64,000 nucleotides of DNA from NCBI GenBank assembly GCA_029449235.1, contig JANATG010000022.1:496001-560000 (forward strand), read 5' to 3'. The first letter of the stretch is position 1, and the number at the start of each line of letters is the position of its first letter. Positions 35,401 to 47,122 of the stretch are shown in pieces. The DNA is from Linnemannia schmuckeri. Its lineage: Eukaryota > Mortierellomycota > Mortierellomycetes > Mortierellales > Mortierellaceae. Under the pieces are notes generated by a model, which saw only the letters and a program-made list of their open reading frames with translations, was not told where the DNA came from and ran no database searches. The position numbers were made by a program, and so were the translations under genes.

Positions 35401-36049
35401 AACAAGTGGCAGACGGGAACCCGCGACTCATGTGTGTGCCCTTGCGATGCATTTTCATTGTTGACAAAACGGGTGTCCGGCAAATCGGCGCTTTTGTCAA
35501 CATGCAAGTGTACCCTACCCCCAAGCATGCATGAACGAAGAAAAAAGTATCATCGACAAAAAAGAAAAAAAAAAAAAAACGGTATCAAAGTGCCCTTCGT
35601 CCAAGAACAAATATTTCAGGCAGGTCGCGATAAAAATGGGTCTAAAAATTCTAGGCAGGTGTTTCGCAGTAATATTGGACTGATCATCTTCGGAGGAGAA
35701 AAAAAAGGTGACGAGGAGGAGGAAGGGGGTTGGTAAGTTACATCCCTTCGGAGAGGATTATCTAGAATCAAGAGTTACTCAAGGAACAGATGAAGGGAGG
35801 AGAGATAAAGAGGGGTGAACAACGGGTGAGTGTAAAGGAGGCGAGGTATATGGAGATGAGAGTACGGGGTGGTAGTCGTTGTATTCGTTGTATTCGTTGT
35901 AGTCGTAGCATAGAGAGCCCTAAACGCACATTGTCCCGTGTGATGCACATGATATCTGTTGCGAAAAATAAAAAAAGTTTACAGTCAACTTTGCACGAAC
36001 ATGCCACGCGCAAGGTTCTCAGTTGGTGAACATCATAGCCAGGATAATA
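32425..36049. promoter_or_regulatory. Gene-poor 3.6-kb region upstream of the H+-ATPase
   Basis: No convincing gene on either strand. Features: G/A-rich tracts (33000-33340), an A-run at about 33545-33565, a CA/CACA-rich stretch (33740-33820), and an 11-bp-arm hairpin (35459-35502). A minus-strand frame at 35104-35328 (72 codons from an internal ATG) has a protein-like composition but no splice partners or family match. Long upstream regions are typical of strongly expressed pumps; much of this may be PMA1 regulation plus the 3' flank of the next gene. Confidence 0.45.
35459..35502. other. Inverted repeat/hairpin
   Basis: TGTTGACAAAA (35459-35469) and its exact complement TTTTGTCAACA (35492-35502) flank a 22-nt GC-rich loop. 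It could be a binding site or a structured RNA; no function is assigned. Confidence 0.6.
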
Positions 36050-38581
36050 TTATGAGTAAGAATACAAGTAAGGGTCAGAAAGGACAACAAACGGCTGACT
36101 AATATCCTCCACAACAACACCACCGTCACCACGTCCCGCGCCGGCAACGTCATTCACGCCTTGGATGCGGATATGATACATCCCCACGGGTACCCAAGCC
36201 GGCATAGTGACCTGCACAGCCTTCCAAGTAACAGGAACCCGGTCCGTCAATACTGTTACTGCTGGTTGCTGCTCCAGTGCCGCTTGTGTTATAGTCTCTC
36301 TCGTCCATCCCATTTGTTGTCCCTCGGAATGCACCGGTGATGCAACAAGTTCGATATCCAGCAATAGTGTTGTTTGGAGAGGCAATTGTGGTGGTATCCG
36401 CCAGGAGATGATCCGGTCCCGATTCGAACGCCAGGTGACAGGTACTTGTGAGTCGGTTTCGATGGCTCCTTGCCAAATCCTTGGGTTCAGCCCTCTCTTC
36501 GCTCGGCCTCGTCCTCCTTCTACCTCCAGTATCGGCTCCTCCTCCCCCTTATCGTTGTCGTTCTGATCTGCTACTGCTTCCTCACTTTCCTCCTCCACAC
36601 TGTCACTACTGTCAACATCGCCGTATCGCTTCCTCAACAAAGGGCCAGCATTCCAGACATCCATCAGCTCTTGAAGCCGCTCAATCTCGGGATCCCACAC
36701 GGACATTGGGTATATCACCACACTCTCTTCCTCCACCGCACCCTCTTCATTCCTCACCACCTCTTTTAGCTGTTTCTTCTGCTGTTCGACTCGCTCTTGT
36801 TGAGCCTCAAGTGCATCCATCGTGGCGTCCTCAAACTCCTCCAGTTCCTGTAGCAGGAAATCGGGTATCACGTCTTTGATATTGGGTCCTACAAACTCCT
36901 GGTACCGGAACGAGTCCTGAGGGAAGATGGTTCGCTCGTACATGCGCTTTTCCTGTCGTCGCCATAGTGATGGTGCCGGTGGTGTTGACGAAGACGATGG
37001 GCTCAAACCAGGAAGTTCAGCGCCGATGGCAGAGGATGATGCCCCAGATTCGGTAGAAGTAGCCGCTTTGTTACTGTTGCTATTGCTGTTGTTTCTCCAA
37101 GGAGGGTTCGCCAAGAATCCTTTGATTCGTTGACGAATTCCTGACAATCGACCTAATCCCCATCCCCACCTCCCACCACTATCCCCATCACCCTTTACAA
37201 CCACAGGTCTCGGTTCCCGGAACTCCTCAATTGCCAAATGTTCCTCCCGCAAGATCGCTTTTTGCTGTTCCCTACTTGTATGCTCCGTTAACTTCGACGT
37301 GGAAAACTCTGAAAGGCTCCACCGCTCTTGACGGGTCTCGCGACTAAGGGTCTCAATAAATTCATCCCATTCCAGATCCTGGGGTTCTAGCCTAGTCACT
37401 TCGATCGCCTCAGCGCTCCTCCAAATCCCCACCTGGCGTGGGAAACAGTTGTGGGCCCACATGCCCTCCTTTAGTCGACCTGGTGACGAGAGAAGGATGC
37501 TGTCGGTGTTCTCCTCCCAGTCCTTATCATCCTTGTCGCTATCGTCGTTGTTCAGTAATGATGACGAGGACGAGAAAAGATCGCAGTCCGGTGAAGAGGG
37601 GTCCGGCTCCTCCCAGAACTGGATCTGCAACCTGTACCAACCCTCGAGCACCTCTGGTCGTAATTGAATATGCGCCTGGAGAGACGATACAGGAACGCGT
37701 GTCAACAGAAGTTCGTTCGACTTGACGTGATCCAGCGGAATCAACTGAAAGTCCATCACCAACTCGCTCCCTATGCGTAGTCTCTGCTCCACCACTGCCG
37801 GTCCTAGTATCCCCTCGTCGTTTTCGGAGGCTCCAAGATGTGTCGTTGTCGATGCCTCATACCGCCGCGCCTGCTCCAGTCGCCTCGCCTCAGCGCTCGT
37901 CAACCCCTCCTCAATCAACTCTCTTAGATCCGGATTCACCGTCCAGTCCAATGTATAACTCATCCGGTACCGCCAGGGAGCCTCAATCGCTGCCATACGG
38001 AATCCAGGCACACTCCTCTGCTCATACGCCGGTCCCGTGTACTGTCTCCCCTGAACCGGCGGTGGAGGTGGTACCTCTTCCTGCACTACTTCCTGTCCTT
38101 CAATGACCACTTTTTTCTTCTTTTTCTTCTTCTTCTTGCGTCGTTTAGCAGATGCGTTGAGGGGTCGAGGCCGCTTGTCTGGGTATGTCCCCAGGTAGAC
38201 ATCGAATTCTGTCTGGTCGACAACAAACACCGGTTGAATGTCGTATAGCTGATTCTGCTTTTGTTGTTGCTGCTGTTGCTGGTATCGTTGTCTCTGTAGC
38301 TGTAATGGTCGTTCCCCGTCCTCCTCGTCCTGCAAGTAGGGTAGGCTTGCTGGTCGTGTTAGAGGCGTTATAGTTATTCCTCGCTCAAAAAGAGAAGGTT
38401 GGTCCTCCGATGGCGATGATAATTTTGAGAGCATGCGCCGCGGATCCTGGGCAGCAGTAGCGGCGACCGACCCTGCGCGGACAGACTCTGTTGCGAGGAC
38501 GACGAAAGAGGTGGCGACAAAGCATGAGAGCAGTATTGTTGCCATTGCGCTCTTGGGTCTCAGTAGTAGTAGGTTGACCAT
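36050..38581 (-). CDS. Large secretory-pathway protein with two similar beta-sandwich-like modules, function unknown
   Basis: A single uninterrupted frame of 843 residues. The start is chosen at 38581 because the hydrophobic stretch that follows (residues about 15-32, ending …VRAGS) is a good signal peptide; the frame stays open upstream but reads like leader sequence. Residues 100-110 are Gln-rich and 147-157 form a Lys/Arg run right after a possible N-glycosylation site, which is odd for a secreted protein. Two regions share a pattern: about 207-325 (YTLDW … MDFQLIPL … LLLTRVPVS … EGWYRLQIQFWE) and about 725-835 (RIISW … LDIELVASP … VLTDRVPVT … VGMYHIRIQGV). This recalls Kre9/Knh1-type N-terminal domains of cell-wall proteins, but the match is by eye. 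There is no GPI signal or second membrane segment. Confidence 0.75.
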   Translation of the reverse strand: MVNLLLLRPKSAMATILLSCFVATSFVVLATESVRAGSVAATAAQDPRRMLSKLSSPSEDQPSLFERGITITPLTRPASLPYLQDEEDGERPLQLQRQRYQQQQQQQKQNQLYDIQPVFVVDQTEFDVYLGTYPDKRPRPLNASAKRRKKKKKKKKKVVIEGQEVVQEEVPPPPPVQGRQYTGPAYEQRSVPGFRMAAIEAPWRYRMSYTLDWTVNPDLRELIEEGLTSAEARRLEQARRYEASTTTHLGASENDEGILGPAVVEQRLRIGSELVMDFQLIPLDHVKSNELLLTRVPVSSLQAHIQLRPEVLEGWYRLQIQFWEEPDPSSPDCDLFSSSSSLLNNDDSDKDDKDWEENTDSILLSSPGRLKEGMWAHNCFPRQVGIWRSAEAIEVTRLEPQDLEWDEFIETLSRETRQERWSLSEFSTSKLTEHTSREQQKAILREEHLAIEEFREPRPVVVKGDGDSGGRWGWGLGRLSGIRQRIKGFLANPPWRNNSNSNSNKAATSTESGASSSAIGAELPGLSPSSSSTPPAPSLWRRQEKRMYERTIFPQDSFRYQEFVGPNIKDVIPDFLLQELEEFEDATMDALEAQQERVEQQKKQLKEVVRNEEGAVEEESVVIYPMSVWDPEIERLQELMDVWNAGPLLRKRYGDVDSSDSVEEESEEAVADQNDNDKGEEEPILEVEGGRGRAKRGLNPRIWQGAIETDSQVPVTWRSNRDRIISWRIPPQLPLQTTLLLDIELVASPVHSEGQQMGWTRETITQAALEQQPAVTVLTDRVPVTWKAVQVTMPAWVPVGMYHIRIQGVNDVAGAGRGDGGVVVEDISQPFVVLSDPYLYSYS

Positions 38582-39146
38582 ATCGTGCTTGTCATGAAGT
38601 CTGGAATGGTTGAAGATTGAGCGAGCGAGCGAAAGGGAAGGTATGAGTGAAGGAGTGTGAGGACTGAAGTAAAGAAGTGAAAAAGAACTGTGTGATATGC
38701 GGAAAGAAAGAGAGAAGAACAAGATGACCTGCAATTGAACAACATTCTTGTACTCCCCAGCCTTGACTTCCTCAGTCGAATCTGTGCCTGCTTGCCTCTG
38801 CGTGCTGCGTTTTCCATCCAGCAGACACATATATCGTTCCAATCCCTCCCATTACTTGCCTTCTTTATCGACAACTCCCTTAGTTTTGGTACTTCCTCAT
38901 TTCTTTTCATCTCTGCTTCTTCCCCTTGTCGGGAGAGGTGTCCCCCGTATTTGTTTGGTGTTATTGAAATACCTGATGTTGCTTATGCGTTGCCACCATA
39001 TTACGAGATACTATGGATCAGATGGTTGCTTGTTTTTGCTTGTTTTATTCACTGCGACAAGGGAGAGAGAACTATTCTCTTAAAAAGTTGTAAACCAAGG
39101 AGCGAACCCAAAGACGCCACCAAAAAAGAAACACTAATTTTCTTCT
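38582..39146. other. Intergenic between secreted-protein gene and RPN5
   Basis: 565 bp between two minus-strand genes; promoter of the former and 3' flank of the latter. No gene seen. Confidence 0.5.
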
Positions 39147-41394
39147 TTAGATGACCTTGGTGATGCTATGGATGATCTCCTCCTTTGTAATCAAGTGGCA
39201 GGTCTTCTCGATCAACCCAAGGAGTCCGTTAATATCCTGTGACCACTCGTTCAAAACCTCGTTGGCGTGCTTGGATTTGGCAAACGAAACAATCCCCGCA
39301 GGACGATCAATTTTGGCATAGATCGTCTTCGAGACCACCAATTTGGACAAGAATTCCTCGCAATCCTTGTCTGGCAAGTCCAGCAACTGTGTCAGACGCT
39401 TTGTTGTAATGCGCGTGTAGTATTTGGCAATCACACGAATGTTCTATTCACAGGCAACAAGACCAAAGGAAATTATTTGATTAGCCCAACGGTATGCGAT
39501 TAGCGGCAAAGAAAAGTACGAGTAACTGCAAACCAGCACCATGAAAGTACTTACGTGCTCGACGACACGGTTGTGGAGCTCCTTTAGTCTCTTTCTGGCA
39601 GCCTCATCACCTGTGGCAAGAGCAGTGTTCTGGCCCAATGTAGGACCATAGATCTGCTCAATCATGGACCAGCGCATCAACTCTGTTGTAATAAAGCACT
39701 TCAACAAGTCCCTGTAGACGGGTGTGTCGACTTCGTCTGCCTCAATGTACACTCTCTGGATCAGATCAGACTGCTCATTATCGAAAGGAGCAAGCACAAC
39801 GAACAAAACTGCGTTCTCAACGGCCTAACAATGCATCATCGGAACATTAACGTGGGAAGCGATACTAATCTCAATGCTTGAATCGAAACGCATATAATCT
39901 CTTGAGCGACACTGTCTCGAGACTGTGATAATTACCTTCTTGGCTTGTGCTGGGTCTGCCTTGACGATGGGGGTATCGTAGATTTGCCGGTAGTGCTTGC
40001 AGACTTGCAAGTACTCGTTTTCATGCAAAGAGTACTCAATCATCAAGTCGTAGAAGCGCAGTTTCAAGTCCTATATGCCAGGTGAGAAAAAAAACGAAAG
40101 ATGCTGAGTGTCAGAAACTGTCCTCCAATATATGTTTCCAGACAGCACGATACGCGCTCAAGTCCTAGTTCTGAATGCCAGGACACATGGCTCATACCTG
40201 GACCTCAGTCTCCTTGAAGTATCTGATGTTGATCTTTTTGCTGATAATGTTGGCACGAACATAATCTCTCTTCAGCAGGCAGAGACGCATCTGCTCCAGA
40301 ATGAAATCGGTCTTTTCGCGCTTCTCCATTGATCCAAATGTCTCGACCTATTATCCCAGAAAGAATAAGATATTTTCAGTATTAGATGTCGACTCAAGAT
40401 GACGCATGACTCCATTCCTGTTGCGATTGACAGCAACTGGATCGAGGTCCAGAATATGTTACCTGAAGATCCTGCATGATATCAGCTGCCTCATTTACGT
40501 TACCCTCATCCTCCTTGATCTTGGCAAGAATACGGGTCACACGAGCACGCTCCACTTCCAAGTACACCTAATTTCCACAACAGCATTGATGAAACAGAAA
40601 ACAGGGTCAGTAAAGGGCGTTCGATCTAAAGTGACACTTTCCTCCAGAACAACCAATGCCATCGAAAATGGCAACAGAATCGTCACTGTCTTTGATCCGC
40701 TACCTTTCCATCTGTGACAGTCCTGAGGGTATCGATAAGCTCGAGCTTGGTCTTCATGTCGGGGGTCTTCTCGAGGCACTCCATCGACTCCTGAATCATC
40801 CTTGTGATGGCCTGCTTCAATTGACCGTGCTTCTTGGAGAGGAGGACAATATACTCCTGCATCAACTTCCAGTCCTGAGCCTCGAATGTCAACTGGATAA
40901 ACTTTTTCAAAACGCGAGTGCTGGAAGCAAGATCTGCCGCCTAGATGAAGTAAAGAGTGGGTAAAAGAATGATTGGTTAGCTGCTGTGTAAATGCTCCCA
41001 CGAAGCATTTGTTAATTATCAATGAAGGATCGTCCAGCGTTAGCCACGGGGTAAGAAAACGGGAACTTACAGAGCGGGTCTGCTTCTCGAGGACCAACAG
41101 CTGCTCGAAAGACTTGGTGATCTGTCCGCTCTATTGAAAGAGATTAACAACGTTTTTAGAAGGAGCGTCTGTTAGGTAACTGATCCATAATATCGAGCGT
41201 TATGAGTTCCACGCCAGAAAGTGAAAGGTATGTCCAGCAAAAAAAGGCCATTGCAAAAGACGTTTTGCTGTTTTGCTGTTTTGCGCAACAACAAAACTGA
41301 CAAAGCATACCTTGGCATGAGCCTCAATCTCTGGGAACTGGGCATCGACGATAGCCGAGCAGTCCTTCTCCATCTTTTGAATTGGCTCGTCCAT
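39147..41394 (-). CDS. RPN5: 26S proteasome regulatory (lid) subunit Rpn5
   Basis: A scaffold subunit of the 19S lid; helps hold the deubiquitinase Rpn11 and docks the lid on the 20S core. Eight exons (41311-41394, 41071-41130, 40704-40940, 40463-40567, 40198-40347, 39936-40070, 39555-39824, 39147-39443), each a whole number of codons, give 445 residues, the same length as yeast Rpn5. Helical repeat sequence fills residues 30-250 (FIQLTFEAQDWKLMQEYIVL, LEQMRLCLLKRDYVRA, HYRQIYDTPIVK). The C-terminal PCI domain includes RVIAKYYTRITTKRLTQLL and the winged-helix strand IYAKIDRPAGIVSF. Every intron is phase 0, unusual against its neighbours. It shares a 381-bp divergent promoter with SGF29. Confidence 0.96.
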
Positions 41395-41775
41395 GGTGAG
41401 TAGTCAGAGTTGGTTGTGGTGTCTGGTTGGAAGTAGTTGGTATTGACTCTAGTTTGTCGTTCTTGTTATTGTCTTGCTGCTGGGAATGTGCTGTCCTGTT
41501 GTTTTTGTGTTGACTGGCTGAACAACGGAATGGGTGCGAGTGATAAAAAGTGTTTGAATGTAAAGTAAAAAGAAGAGGCGGAGTGGTCGAGTGGTGGGGT
41601 CGATATATGAGTTCAGTTTCGTGCTTGCGCGTTCTGAGGCGAATACGCGCTCACTTTGCTCGTGGTCCAACAATTACGATCACACTCACATCCGGTGATG
41701 TCACCAGCACATTTTTATATTTGATGCAGACAAAAAAAAGGCTTACACACAAAGAACAGGATATTTATTAAAACC
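41395..41775. promoter_or_regulatory. Divergent promoter of RPN5 and SGF29
   Basis: 381 bp between two divergent starts. A TATA-like TTTTTATATTTG (41712-41723) lies about 55 bp before the SGF29 ATG, and ATATATGA near 41606-41613 may serve the other side. No conserved proteasome element (PACE-like) was recognised. Confidence 0.5.
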
Positions 41776-43573
41776 ATGGCAGACAGGAAGAATCATCGGG
41801 CAGGAGCAGGAGCACCTGTAGGGCTCTCAGGAAATGTTACCAACGGAGGGACAACTACCGGAGGTCTAGCAGCCTCTGCTGCCGGTGGCATTACTGCTTC
41901 ACGGATAGGGTCATTGGACGACCCTCTGGATGAGATTGCTGTCTGGAAGAACATTCAGGTCGAGCTTCAACGTCTGGCCGACATCAGGGACATAAGTGAT
42001 GACATCATCCTCACCCTCGACAAAGTTCCCGAAGGTGAATACCCCAATCAACCTCTGGGAGTCAATATGTACAGGACTTCATGGTTGACTGGAGATTTTG
42101 TTGAAGTATCTACTTTCCATATCTGATGAGACCTTTTCGACTCGATTTATTTTGACTATCCGCTACCAATGTATCAGGTCGACCAAACAGATCCTCATTG
42201 TGTCAGGAAGCAGTTGAAAAGGCCCGAGAAGAACGAGAGTAAGTAACTTGTTATTGTTTTTCACCTGTTCAGTCAGATACTCGCTTCACTTCAATAAACT
42301 GATCTTACCTCTAACTCACCATGGTTACATTTTTGGACGTGCCCATTTTTTTTTCAGGATCATTCAAAGGGCATTGGAGGGCTTGAACATTCTAATAACT
42401 TTGCGTGACAGCGATGCCAATGGTATGCAGGAAACAATTGACGCAGAACGGATAAACCATGATGATTGGATCAATATTCCTCAAGCGGACAAACAAATAC
42501 CTAACATCCCCATCCCACGAAACTTACATCTCGCGCATAGCGGATAATACACCGGAAGGAAAGAGAAAGAAGCGCAAGATCGAGGCAGAAGGACTCATCT
42601 CCAACTCAAAAAAGATTCGAAGGTATTGATCTTACGACGTCAGATTATCTGGGAACCAGAATGGCGTTGATCCACAACTGGTCGACCTAACGTCAAGCTA
42701 CTTTGACTCTTTTTTTTTTTTATAGATACTCTGCTGCTGACTCGAACGGGATTATACCTGTTGGACATCAGGTGCGGCTGCTTCACTGGATAGTAGAGAC
42801 GGGATGTCAAGCGTGTGCTGATCTTTCATGGAACATTTGTCCGCCTGTCTACTTACAGCACCCATTGGCAATGCTATTCACTTTTAGGTGGCGGCAAGAA
42901 CACCAAAGGATAAGAACAAAGTGGAAGAATGGATTCTGGCTCGCGTTCTGTCGTACTCATCTGAGAAGAACAAGTAACGTTGCAGCAAATTTCGTTTTAG
43001 CATTCCATGCCGATGCAGACCTATTGACCATGAACATCCATCTGTCATTCCTCACCACCTCTCCTTATCCTTTGATCTCGTTAGATATGTTGTCGAAGAC
43101 GATGAAGCTGACGATTATGGAAAGAAGATGTAAGGCTTCCTCTCTGCTGAATCAATTGCTTCGCATACTTTGCCCTCCGTCGCCTCAAACTCACTCCGCT
43201 TTCTCTTTTTTCTATCGTAGGACGTATACGCTGAGTGCAAGGAGTGTGATTATGATTATGGATGATCAGGAGGCAGTTCCCGAGTTCCCCGCCGGACACA
43301 CCGTACTGGCATTATATCCCTCGACGACCTGCTTCTACAAAGCCATCGTCGTTCGTCCGCCCTCCAAGGTAATCAACCGGCCCCTCATATTTTTGCATGG
43401 CCTCATTGTTATTTGTCGTGTTTTCTGACTTCGTGCGTCTACTTCTTGCTTTGCTGTCAATATAGGACACTGGTCACTCGACGCCATTGTACACCATCAA
43501 ATTCGACGACGATGAGGGTAATGAGCGAACAGCTCCTCCCAAAATGGTTCTGGATATGCCAAAGCTGAAATAA
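41776..43573 (+). CDS. SGF29: SAGA-associated factor 29 (tandem Tudor H3K4me reader)
   Basis: A subunit of the SAGA/ADA histone-acetyltransferase complex that reads H3K4me2/3. Nine exons (41776-42034, 42178-42238, 42358-42422, 42541-42622, 42726-42771, 42888-42973, 43085-43129, 43221-43368, 43466-43573) give 299 residues, near human SGF29 (293). The N-terminal half is helical (EKAREEREIIQRALEG); a basic linker (KRKKRKIE) follows. The C-terminal SGF29 domain has two Tudor folds with expected aromatic and acidic pocket residues: VAARTPKDKNKVEEWILA, AGHTVLALYPSTTCFYKA and YTIKFDDDEGNERT. Intron 42423-42540 is needed to remove an apparent frameshift; with it the frame is perfect. Confidence 0.93.
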
Positions 43574-43892
43574 CCTCGGCTTTGACAATGTGATGGACTG
43601 GACTGAACAGGACTGACAGAACAGGAATTGCAGAAAGAGATAGATGGACATTATCATCACCCATTCATCACCTTTTCTCTCGCTCGTTTTGTTCAGCACT
43701 GGAGGATGAAAATAATGACATTAGCGTGTATGATTACGAAGACCCTTTTTATTCATGGCCGACTTTTTCTCAGTTTCATATAGTTTAGGCAGAACTGCAT
43801 ACACGAGTCGACTAAAAGCATGTATTTTTAATATTACTTGACTATCGAGTGCTTTTTTTTGGTTTTGACTTCCATTAACCTATTTCTGGCAC
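43574..43892. other. Short intergenic between convergent genes
   Basis: 319 bp holding both 3' flanks; A/T-rich, no gene seen. Confidence 0.55.
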
Positions 43893-46148
43893 CTAAAAAT
43901 TGAACTCCTCGGTCAGGATCTGCTGTGAAGGGATACGAAGGACTCCCAGGTGGCCCTTGACGGCATCCATGAAGGGCTCCGGACCACACAGTAACACTTG
44001 GCGTTCTTCCAGGTCTGGAACCGTGGCTAATAGCTTCTTGTAGTCGACTCTTCCAAACTGGACCTTAACGCCGGGAATCGACGCGACCTTGGCCTCGACT
44101 GCAGCGGCTTCTTGAGGGGTGTGACGGCCTGTCAGGAACAAGACCACAGACACTGTTGGCCAGTGCTTGTCGCCGGCATCACCTTCTAGAGGGGCAGTCA
44201 GCTCTTGAAGGGCTTCGGGAAGAGCATCTTCGACGAATGTGGCGGACAGGATCCACTGAATATCGACAGGGTACTCTGTCAGGACTTGGCGGGCACCGCG
44301 AATCATGGATATGAAGGGTGTGGATCCGATTCCCCCAGATATCATCGTCACTTTGGTCGGCTTGGGTGAGATAGTAGTAGAGGACTCAAGATCAGGAAGC
44401 ACAAAACTGCCGCCGGTGCAGATCAGTGGGATAGTGAAAGGCTGCCTGGGGTCCAGGGACAAATTGTGTAAAAGATTGGAAATGGTTCCACCAGGCTTTC
44501 TCTTGATCGTCAACGCGAACTCTGACGCCTCGTTCCACGCGTCCGGGGAGGAGCGCTTGGCCTCTTTGGCAGAAGACGAGAGACCAAGTGGGGCGGAAGA
44601 AATGGTCCACGTTCGGATATAATCGTCATTCAGACTCTGCGGATTATCGGGTGCCATATGTCGATACCCAAGCGCGTTGAACGCCCCAAAGTCCAGAACC
44701 GCATACTGTCCAGGACTGTATCGAATCGGTTTCGAGGTCTTGAACCGGAAGGTTCGGATATCATCCGTGTGCACCGTGATCTCCGAGAGTGTCGCTGCGA
44801 CAGGTACAGCGGTCTTGTTGATCCCTCGTTGTTGGTGAGAGGGGGTGACGGGATTATAAGGCGAGAGTTCTTTGGTGCGCATCCTGAACGGCAAGGATCC
44901 CGGTCTGAGGATAGAGTCTTCGATGGTGACTTGTACAACTCTCTGGGCGTGGGGATAAGCTTCTTGGGCATCCTTTCCAATGAGGATGCGCGCTCTGCCG
45001 GTCACTTGGAGTGTATCGCCGGCGCCAAAGTTGACAAACAGCAATCCGACCCTCTCGTCGTTCATAATGTTTCCTAGCGTGTTGAAGAACTAGTCGAAAG
45101 AAAGAAATGGTAGTAAGGAATGTCAGTAAGGCTCAGCATCATTAGTGTGAGAAAATCAATGCAGACCAAACAAGCAAGAAGAAATGAGCAAAGAGTACTT
45201 ACGCGATTGCCGCTGTAGTCGGGAAAGACAATTTGGTTACCACTGACGCGAGCAAAGCCCGGATTACCGCCGCGGTGGTTGCAGTCCATACCACTTGTCT
45301 GATCCGCAATCGACTCGTCAATGAAACGCGAGGCGATAAAGAGACAATCGGCCTGGTCGACAATCGCGGTTTGTTCTGATGTGAGACCTTTAAAAAGTGG
45401 TCGCCGTGAATTCTCGTCGAGAGTTTGGCTGGTGCTGGCCTCGGCTTTGGGTTTGAGGGTATCTTGCGGTTCTAAGGAGTCCATTTCGCGGATCGTGATG
45501 TACTTTGGACAATTTCCTACAAGTAGACAGGAAAGGTACGAGGAATGATTAGAATTATGCAAAGTAATATCATCAATGTTGGTATGTACTACTATTTCAA
45601 GGACACATACCAATGGTCTGCTCGACTGTCAGGAGGACATGAAGCTCACCCGTCGCTTCATCTACTTTGAGAATATCATTCGGCTGCAAAACTCCATTCA
45701 TCTTGTTCCGTCGGCGATTCGTAAAGTCCAACGCGACTCCGCCCCATTTCCTTCGTCCACCACTCAGCGTCTCTCCCTTGGTCAAGTTATGAAACAAAGG
45801 GTCGGGAGGCGTCGAACCCTGCACTGCTGCTGCTGCTTTGTGATGTCGCTCCACTCCACCTTCAAGTCGTGTCTTGATCTCCAACAAGCGGATATGTGGT
45901 GAGTTCATAAACCCCTTCCTGCCCGTCAGAAAAGACACCCAAGGCCGCCCTTGTTCGTCCAGGGTCCCGATAAAGAAGTAATTCAAACCGGGGACAAAGT
46001 CTTGCATCTGGGTTGTGAGATAGGGTCGGAAGATTGAACTATGGTTCTTGACGTTCTCGCGGACTTGGAGGAGGTCCTGGAGTTTGCGTTCTCCGCTGTG
46101 CCATCTATCGTAGAGGCTGACTTGGCTGTCTAGTAACTCTATCGACAT
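43893..46148 (-). CDS. PNPOx-like flavoprotein fused to FAD/NAD(P) ferredoxin-reductase module
   Basis: Exons 45611-46148, 45203-45516 and 43893-45089 give 682 residues. Residues about 20-330 resemble the pyridoxamine-phosphate-oxidase-like split-barrel flavin fold (FIGTLDEQGRPWVSFLTG … CPKYITIRE … DCNHRGGNPGF … NTLGNIMNDERVGLLFVNF). Residues about 380-682 are a ferredoxin-NADP reductase-type module: RTWTISSAP near 443 and PGGTISNLLH bind FAD; SGGIGSTPFISMI near 535 and LLCGPEPFMD near 659 bind NAD(P)H. Such fusions occur in bacteria and fungi as NAD(P)H-driven oxidoreductases of uncertain substrate; electrons would pass from NAD(P)H through FAD to the first domain. No [2Fe-2S] cysteine cluster follows the reductase; it ends EEFNF. 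No targeting signal is evident, so probably cytosolic. The exact reaction is unknown. Confidence 0.87.
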
Positions 46149-47122
46149 TTTTTGTGCTCTGGTTGTTGGGATGGTAGGGGTGTGAAAGATTGTGTTAGAA
46201 GGTATTGTTGTACAATGCATAAAGAAAAGGAAGAGAAAGGAAAACGACGGTTGTCCTCCTTTTGATCTTTTCTTTCCCGCTGGGCAGCTCAAAAGACGGA
46301 CCAGACTGATGACAAATCCGTGCGGCGAGCACAAAGAAGCACGTCAATTGCCCATTTCCAATCAATCCGCTTGAGCATTAACGACAACAACTACTGCGCT
46401 CGCTGCATGTCTATCATCTAGACTCTCAAACTTTTTTTTTATGGTTTCTCTGCTCCACGTGATGGCTTTTTTTTTTTGTTTGTTTTCTTTTTCCTATTTT
46501 TCCTAGGATGACTGATGCTTGTCAGGGTGCTATGCGAGGATATTACGCACGTTGCCCTTTTTTCCTTCATGTCTTGAAACGCGCTCTTTCCCTATCTCTA
46601 TCTCTGGTCCAGTAGCGCTATGATCAGTCTAGCATACATAAGCTAGTCATTTAGCACCATAATAAATTGGCCGTAGTCAGACAGGGGCACCGTCATCTCA
46701 CCTTCGATTCATCTCCTCCTCCTCTCCTCCGCTTCCCTCCCCTCCACCATCCAACGGCCTTTCAGTTTGAGCCCCTCGTTCCCCTCCCTTTTTTGACTCC
46801 TTCCATTCGGCCTTTCCCTTTCGTCTCATCTCTTAATTAAAAGTTTAATCCAATACTCGGTCATTATTATTTTTCCAACCTATTGCCCTTACAACCAAGA
46901 AAAAAAAAAAAAAAAACAAACCAATCGTCAAGCAAATTGCATCGACGAGGCACTCCATAACCCTTTCTCCCCTGCCTTTGTTTATCTTCGTTAAATCGAC
47001 CTTCCGTCGTCCTTTATTAACTCCTCGCCGCCAGAATAGTTTTGCTTTTCTTCTTCCTTTTCCCCCCCTCCTTTTCTCTCTTTTCCTTTCTTTTCTGTTC
47101 GTCATACAATCATATATCTACT
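46149..47122. promoter_or_regulatory. Divergent intergenic region
   Basis: 974 bp between divergent genes. Strong C/T tract at 46710-47110, immediately before the next start; T- and A-runs near 46430, 46470 and 46899. No gene seen. Confidence 0.5.

Noticed and set aside
35380..35460. Possible tRNA (GGGTTC-like T arm on the minus strand)
   Set aside because: No D arm or anticodon stem in the right register.
42480..42545. Apparent frameshift in SGF29
   Set aside because: Resolved by a canonical 118-nt GT-AG intron (42423-42540) that restores the frame and the basic linker.
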